Shown here: piece by piece, positions 60,201-64,000 of the stretch
How positions within the stretch are numbered: position 1 is the stretch's first letter
Layout of the letters: each line of letters starts with the position of its first letter
Made by a program: the position numbers and the translations under genes
The notes under the pieces: generated by a model
Told to the model about the DNA's origin: nothing
Databases searched by the model: none
Seen by the model: only the letters and a program-made list of their open reading frames with translations
Assembly: GCF_019925205.1 (NCBI RefSeq)
Contig: NC_083564.1
Location: 8,871,491-8,935,490 of the forward strand
Source of the DNA: Metopolophium dirhodum
Taxonomy: Eukaryota; Arthropoda; Insecta; Hemiptera; Aphididae
DNA: 64,000 nucleotides
Direction: 5' to 3'

Positions 60201-63200
60201 GCAAAATAAATCCCTAGTTACGCCATACTGACTAGCATACAATAGGTATATTAAAATAAACTTAAACGATATGCAATAATCAACTATTTAGGTATACCAT
60301 TGTGTAATACTATTGAGTGATACTGGGTAAGCCACGATCACAATCATTATTCATTACAATATAATGTTATTATCTCCTTGGCCTTTTAATCGTCTCGCAA
60401 GTCGTATAACAACTTAATAAAAACCTATATATAAAGTGACACACCAACAACATTAAAAATTAAAAAAAAAACTATTCTGGTATTCAAACTAAATCTGGCA
60501 AAACATATTGTATAATATTATTTTGATAATTAATAATAATTATTTTAATAATGATCTCGTGTACTTCTTAACGAAAACAAGTGCAATTTAACAATTGGAA
60601 ATTCGAATTTCAGTAATCTTTGCGGGTCGATAGAATCGGTTTTCGTCACAACTCTGTACAGACCTCTCATATTTGCCACAGCCAAACTATAATTAATTAT
60701 AATATTAAAATACAAATGCATGTAATTATTATTACTAGGTACGACTTATAATCATAAGGAGTAAATTTAAGTAATCACTTCTGCCTGTTTAAGAAAGACA
60801 CGACTGATGTACGGCGATGACAGCTGTTGAGTTATTATGACGTCATAGCCTCTTGCATTGGGGTTATAATAAGTATCTATTATTATATAGACGTAAATAA
60901 TAATATGATCAGAACTGTTGAGGTAGATCAATAGGTCTTTCCCACAATATCTCACAATGAGTAATGACATAATATTAGAAAGATAAATGATTGTATTTTA
61001 GTTATAATTTATTATTATTATGTATGCTCACTCTTTTTTTAATTTTACTACTATAGTGCTACATATTATAGCAACAGGTAATAATATTAACCTTTCTTTG
61101 TTATCAGATTTTTCGTCATTCCGATAATATTCGCCTAAAAATGTCAGTAACAATATCGTAGTTTTCAATACTTACTGGAAAAATATCTAATTAATATTAT
61201 TGATATTGTAATATTACAAAATGATGAATAGTAACGACGCTCCAAACTATACACGATGCGTATAATATTATAATATACTTTCTATTTTACTTTCATTGAC
61301 GTGTGTTCAAATTTTAATTTCACAAACCTGTTTAGATTGTTTCTCAGAAACACGTAGTATAGGTATTTAAATAAATTTCAACTAATCAGTAATCAAACTA
61401 ACTACGTTTAGACAATATAGGTGTGAATGTAATTGGCCATGTATTATGCTTATAATATTATTTATTATTGTGTTTTACCACTGGAACACTCAATGCTATT
61501 ACTGAAAATGTTTTTCGGCTGGACGGTAAACTTAAAGTATGGTCATCCAAATCAAACTTTCTTATTTATGAAAATGTTTTACGATTTTCTAAAAATTATT
61601 ACAAAAACCAGTAGATCCAAATATCGTATTTTTTTTCATTTCTAATAAATTTTTGTTTAAAAACGATATTAAAAATTAATAATAAATAATAAATAAATAT
61701 TATTTCAAAAAAGTTTAAATAGAGTTTTAAATTACTATGGTTCAAAACTGGCGATATATAATTTAACTATTTTAATATAATATAATATTTCGTGTAAAAT
61801 TAGATGAGTCTGTAAACACCGAAGAAACATCTTGCCCAAGTACCTACGTCGCACAACTCTTTTGATGTGTTATAAAATAATTTTTAGCACCACTCGACAC
61901 GAACTCAAGAGCTATGTCCTCCTCGCTTGTTGACAGTCCTGTTTTAACAGACTCTTGGCAGGTTTAAAACTGTTTCTAGGCTATAGATAAGTTGTTGGAC
62001 TTAAGCGTGTATAAAATATAATATCGTATACCTACTTAGTACTATTATTTTATTTTGGGTCTGAAATAATGCTATATTATAATAATATTAATATTTTATT
62101 GAATTCAGCTGAATGTATTAGGTTTTGTCAGGTGACTGCTATTGTTATTTATGGAATATGTGTAGGATAACATAATATGTACGCAGATTACCTATAACAA
62201 GTAAAAATTAATTAATAAGTTCGTTTTAACTAGGTAAAACATACTATGTTAAAGGGATATATAAATATGATTTTATCTAAAGTATTATTTTTCAATTAAC
62301 TGGAAAAAACGAGTTATTAAAATAGATGCTTTAAACTAGTTAAACTATACTATTAAGTTAATTAGAAAGTTCATTAATTAGTGAATTTGAAAAAAATTAA
62401 CTTTTTAACTAGTCAATGACCTTTGGAATTCTTCGCCCACGAGCGTGTATCAATAATGGTAATGTCCGGCACGTCGCTCACTCGCTCGTAATGTCGTTGG
62501 CGAAGTGTGGTACAAATCTAAGTAAAAATATCCGTAAAAAAAAAATTGTCCAGAATGAACTGTCATTGGAAAAGTTTTTTAGAATCAAAAATATGAATAG
62601 TATATAGATTAAATAGTTTATTACACACATAATATACCTAGGTAGTAAGTACCTTCTAATTAAAAGTATTTTTACAAAATTGATTTATATTTAAAAAAAA
62701 TTAACAATTAATATTTGTTTATTAAAAAGTCAGATTAATATTATTAAAAATTGTCTTTACCTACATACCTTTTACCTGCTACTACTTAGTTATAACATTT
62801 AAAAATAAATTTCTGAAAAAAAATCAGATAATAAACATATAAAATATACATATTGCTTAAAATTTATAAAGTGTAATAATAAACATTTTTAAAAAATACA
62901 CATATTTTTTTAAATCTTGCAAATCAACGATTTTTTTGCTGGATGTTTTCCAATGTCTCTGTCTTAAATTAACTAATCTATAAAAATTAATAAACTAATT
63001 TATATTCCTCTTTTATTCCATGTAGATAAGTACTTATAGGTACACAATTTTTTTTTATGTTGGATAATATTTTGGTATTTTACCTCAGCCATTTTTAATA
63101 TAAGAATTTCGCCGTGAAAATTCTTGATTTCAGACATTTTTACCAACGACATTATTGATTTTTGACATTTTTTTCGGAAATTGTTACTGCTGACATTTTT

Positions 63201-63617
63201 GAAGTTACTTATAGTACCGAATAAATTGTATACAACGCGGAGATGTTACCGCAAGGCAGCCTCGGTAATAAAATCAAAGAATACTATTATTATCATTAAT
63301 ATTAATATGGTATTGCATATTTACAATAATAAGGTGGGATGACGGTACACGATAAGGCGATTTGGTACTGAACGTCAATTTAAAACGATTATGTAGTGCA
63401 GTCGCAAGAAGCTCGTTGTTATTCCCTCGGACGTTGTTCCGGTTTTCGTGTTTCACAGCGCCCGTGTTATATTTCATATAGGTGTCTACTGCTGTTTGAG
63501 CAACGAAGTATCGTTTCAAATTTCAAAATATTTCTGAACCCTCGACCCACGTCTCGTCAACGCACTATACATACGGTTTTGAAGTCCAAAACAAAATAAT
63601 ATGACAAAATATAAAAA
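57241..63617. other. Long AT-rich intergenic region
   Basis: No gene is supported. Short frames at 58259-58468, 60767-60970, 61433-61645, 62416-62607 and 63274-63519 lack recognisable motifs. Possible hAT end words lie at 59442 (CAGTGGAGGCGGA) and 60213-60230 (TAGTTACGCCATACTG), without matching target repeats. Confidence 0.4.
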
Positions 63618-63968
63618 GGTGGGGACAAGTGGGTACTGCTCTGCTGTTCAGTAGTTGTAATGCAGTAGTTATATTTGAATACAATGATAAACCATTGTAT
63701 ACGAAAAACGATTCTGAGTGGTTAGCGTAGGTATTCCTTATAATATTATTATTTTTTATTCGTTGCTATGGTGATAAGCAAAACGTTCAAAATTAAAATC
63801 CAATTTTTAGCGGTTTTTCGTAATTTGTCGGTAGTTTTTCTCGACGCTTTCTAAAACTACTTGGAATTTTCAATTTTGACCTCCAAAAAGTACCAACTAG
63901 GTTCACTTTTCTATCAGAAAAGATGCTGATCTCAAAAATCGAAGCATGCTCCACTCAGAATCTAAAAC
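63618..63968 (+). mobile_element. Family A repeat, copy A6 (short form)
   Basis: Its 5' block (AAGGTGGGGACAAGTGGG, with CTCTGCTGTTCAGTAG) and its 3' end (CTCCACTCAGAATCTAAAA) match copy A3, but at about 350 bp it lacks the internal 540-bp-type units. GATTCTGAGTGG near 63710 is the inverted partner of the 3' CCACTCAGAATC. Confidence 0.65.
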
Positions 63969-64000
63969 TCATTATTGCAGTCGGTTTCCTGCCAAACGTT

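Noticed and set aside
59442..60230. Possible hAT element between CAGTGGAGGCGGA and the inverted CAGTATGGCGTAACTA
   Set aside because: The two end words match only partly and the flanking octamers (TACTGTTG and ACTAGCAT) do not agree.
1..64000. CRISPR arrays, bacterial operons, rRNA operons and tRNA genes
   Set aside because: No regular spacer-repeat arrays, no bacterial-type gene packing, and no cloverleaf-forming segment with tRNA A and B boxes that I could identify by eye.

Overview
This is eukaryotic, AT-rich nuclear DNA with intron-bearing genes separated by long repeat-filled spacers. The gene content (an insect-type GPI-anchored transferrin and two nuclear genes for mitochondrial translation), the frequent TAGGTACCTA-like words and the transposon types suggest an insect, most likely an aphid. 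The species call is an inference from style and content, not from a search.

Layout. 1-26.2 kb holds no gene I can support. It carries several copies of one non-autonomous repeat family (called family A here), foldback elements and MITEs, and one CpG-rich island with simple repeats (about 2.5-3.4 kb). 26.2-42.3 kb is the gene block. On the minus strand are a three-exon mitoribosomal S18 gene (MRPS18C-like) and the single-exon GTPase MTG1. Divergently on the plus strand is a 15-exon, 801-residue melanotransferrin/transferrin-2-like gene. Its introns contain a MITE, a foldback MITE, a decayed Tc1/mariner-type element with arms of about 0.5 kb, a short retroposon tail and a 5S-rRNA-derived SINE. 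42.3-47.6 kb is noncoding with a small hAT-type MITE and another short element. 47.65-53.28 kb is a nested transposon: a hAT-like MITE split by two adjacent insertions, a 4.1 kb PIF/Harbinger element and a 0.94 kb internally deleted piggyBac element. 53.4-64 kb has a tandem repeat of about 110 bp, a MULE transposase fragment, a 434 bp hAT MITE with an exact 8-bp target duplication, and otherwise unassigned AT-rich DNA.

How it works together. MRPS18C and MTG1 both serve the mitochondrial ribosome (small-subunit protein and large-subunit assembly GTPase). The transferrin is predicted to be a secreted, membrane-anchored two-lobe protein. Its C-lobe keeps the canonical Asp/Tyr/Tyr/His iron ligands, but its N-lobe appears to have lost one Tyr, and neither lobe has the usual anion-binding Arg. 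The most unusual structure is in the Harbinger element. Its two genes lie on opposite strands and interlock: the transposase main exon sits in the intron of the MADF/BESS gene, and the last two exons of the MADF/BESS gene sit in the transposase intron.
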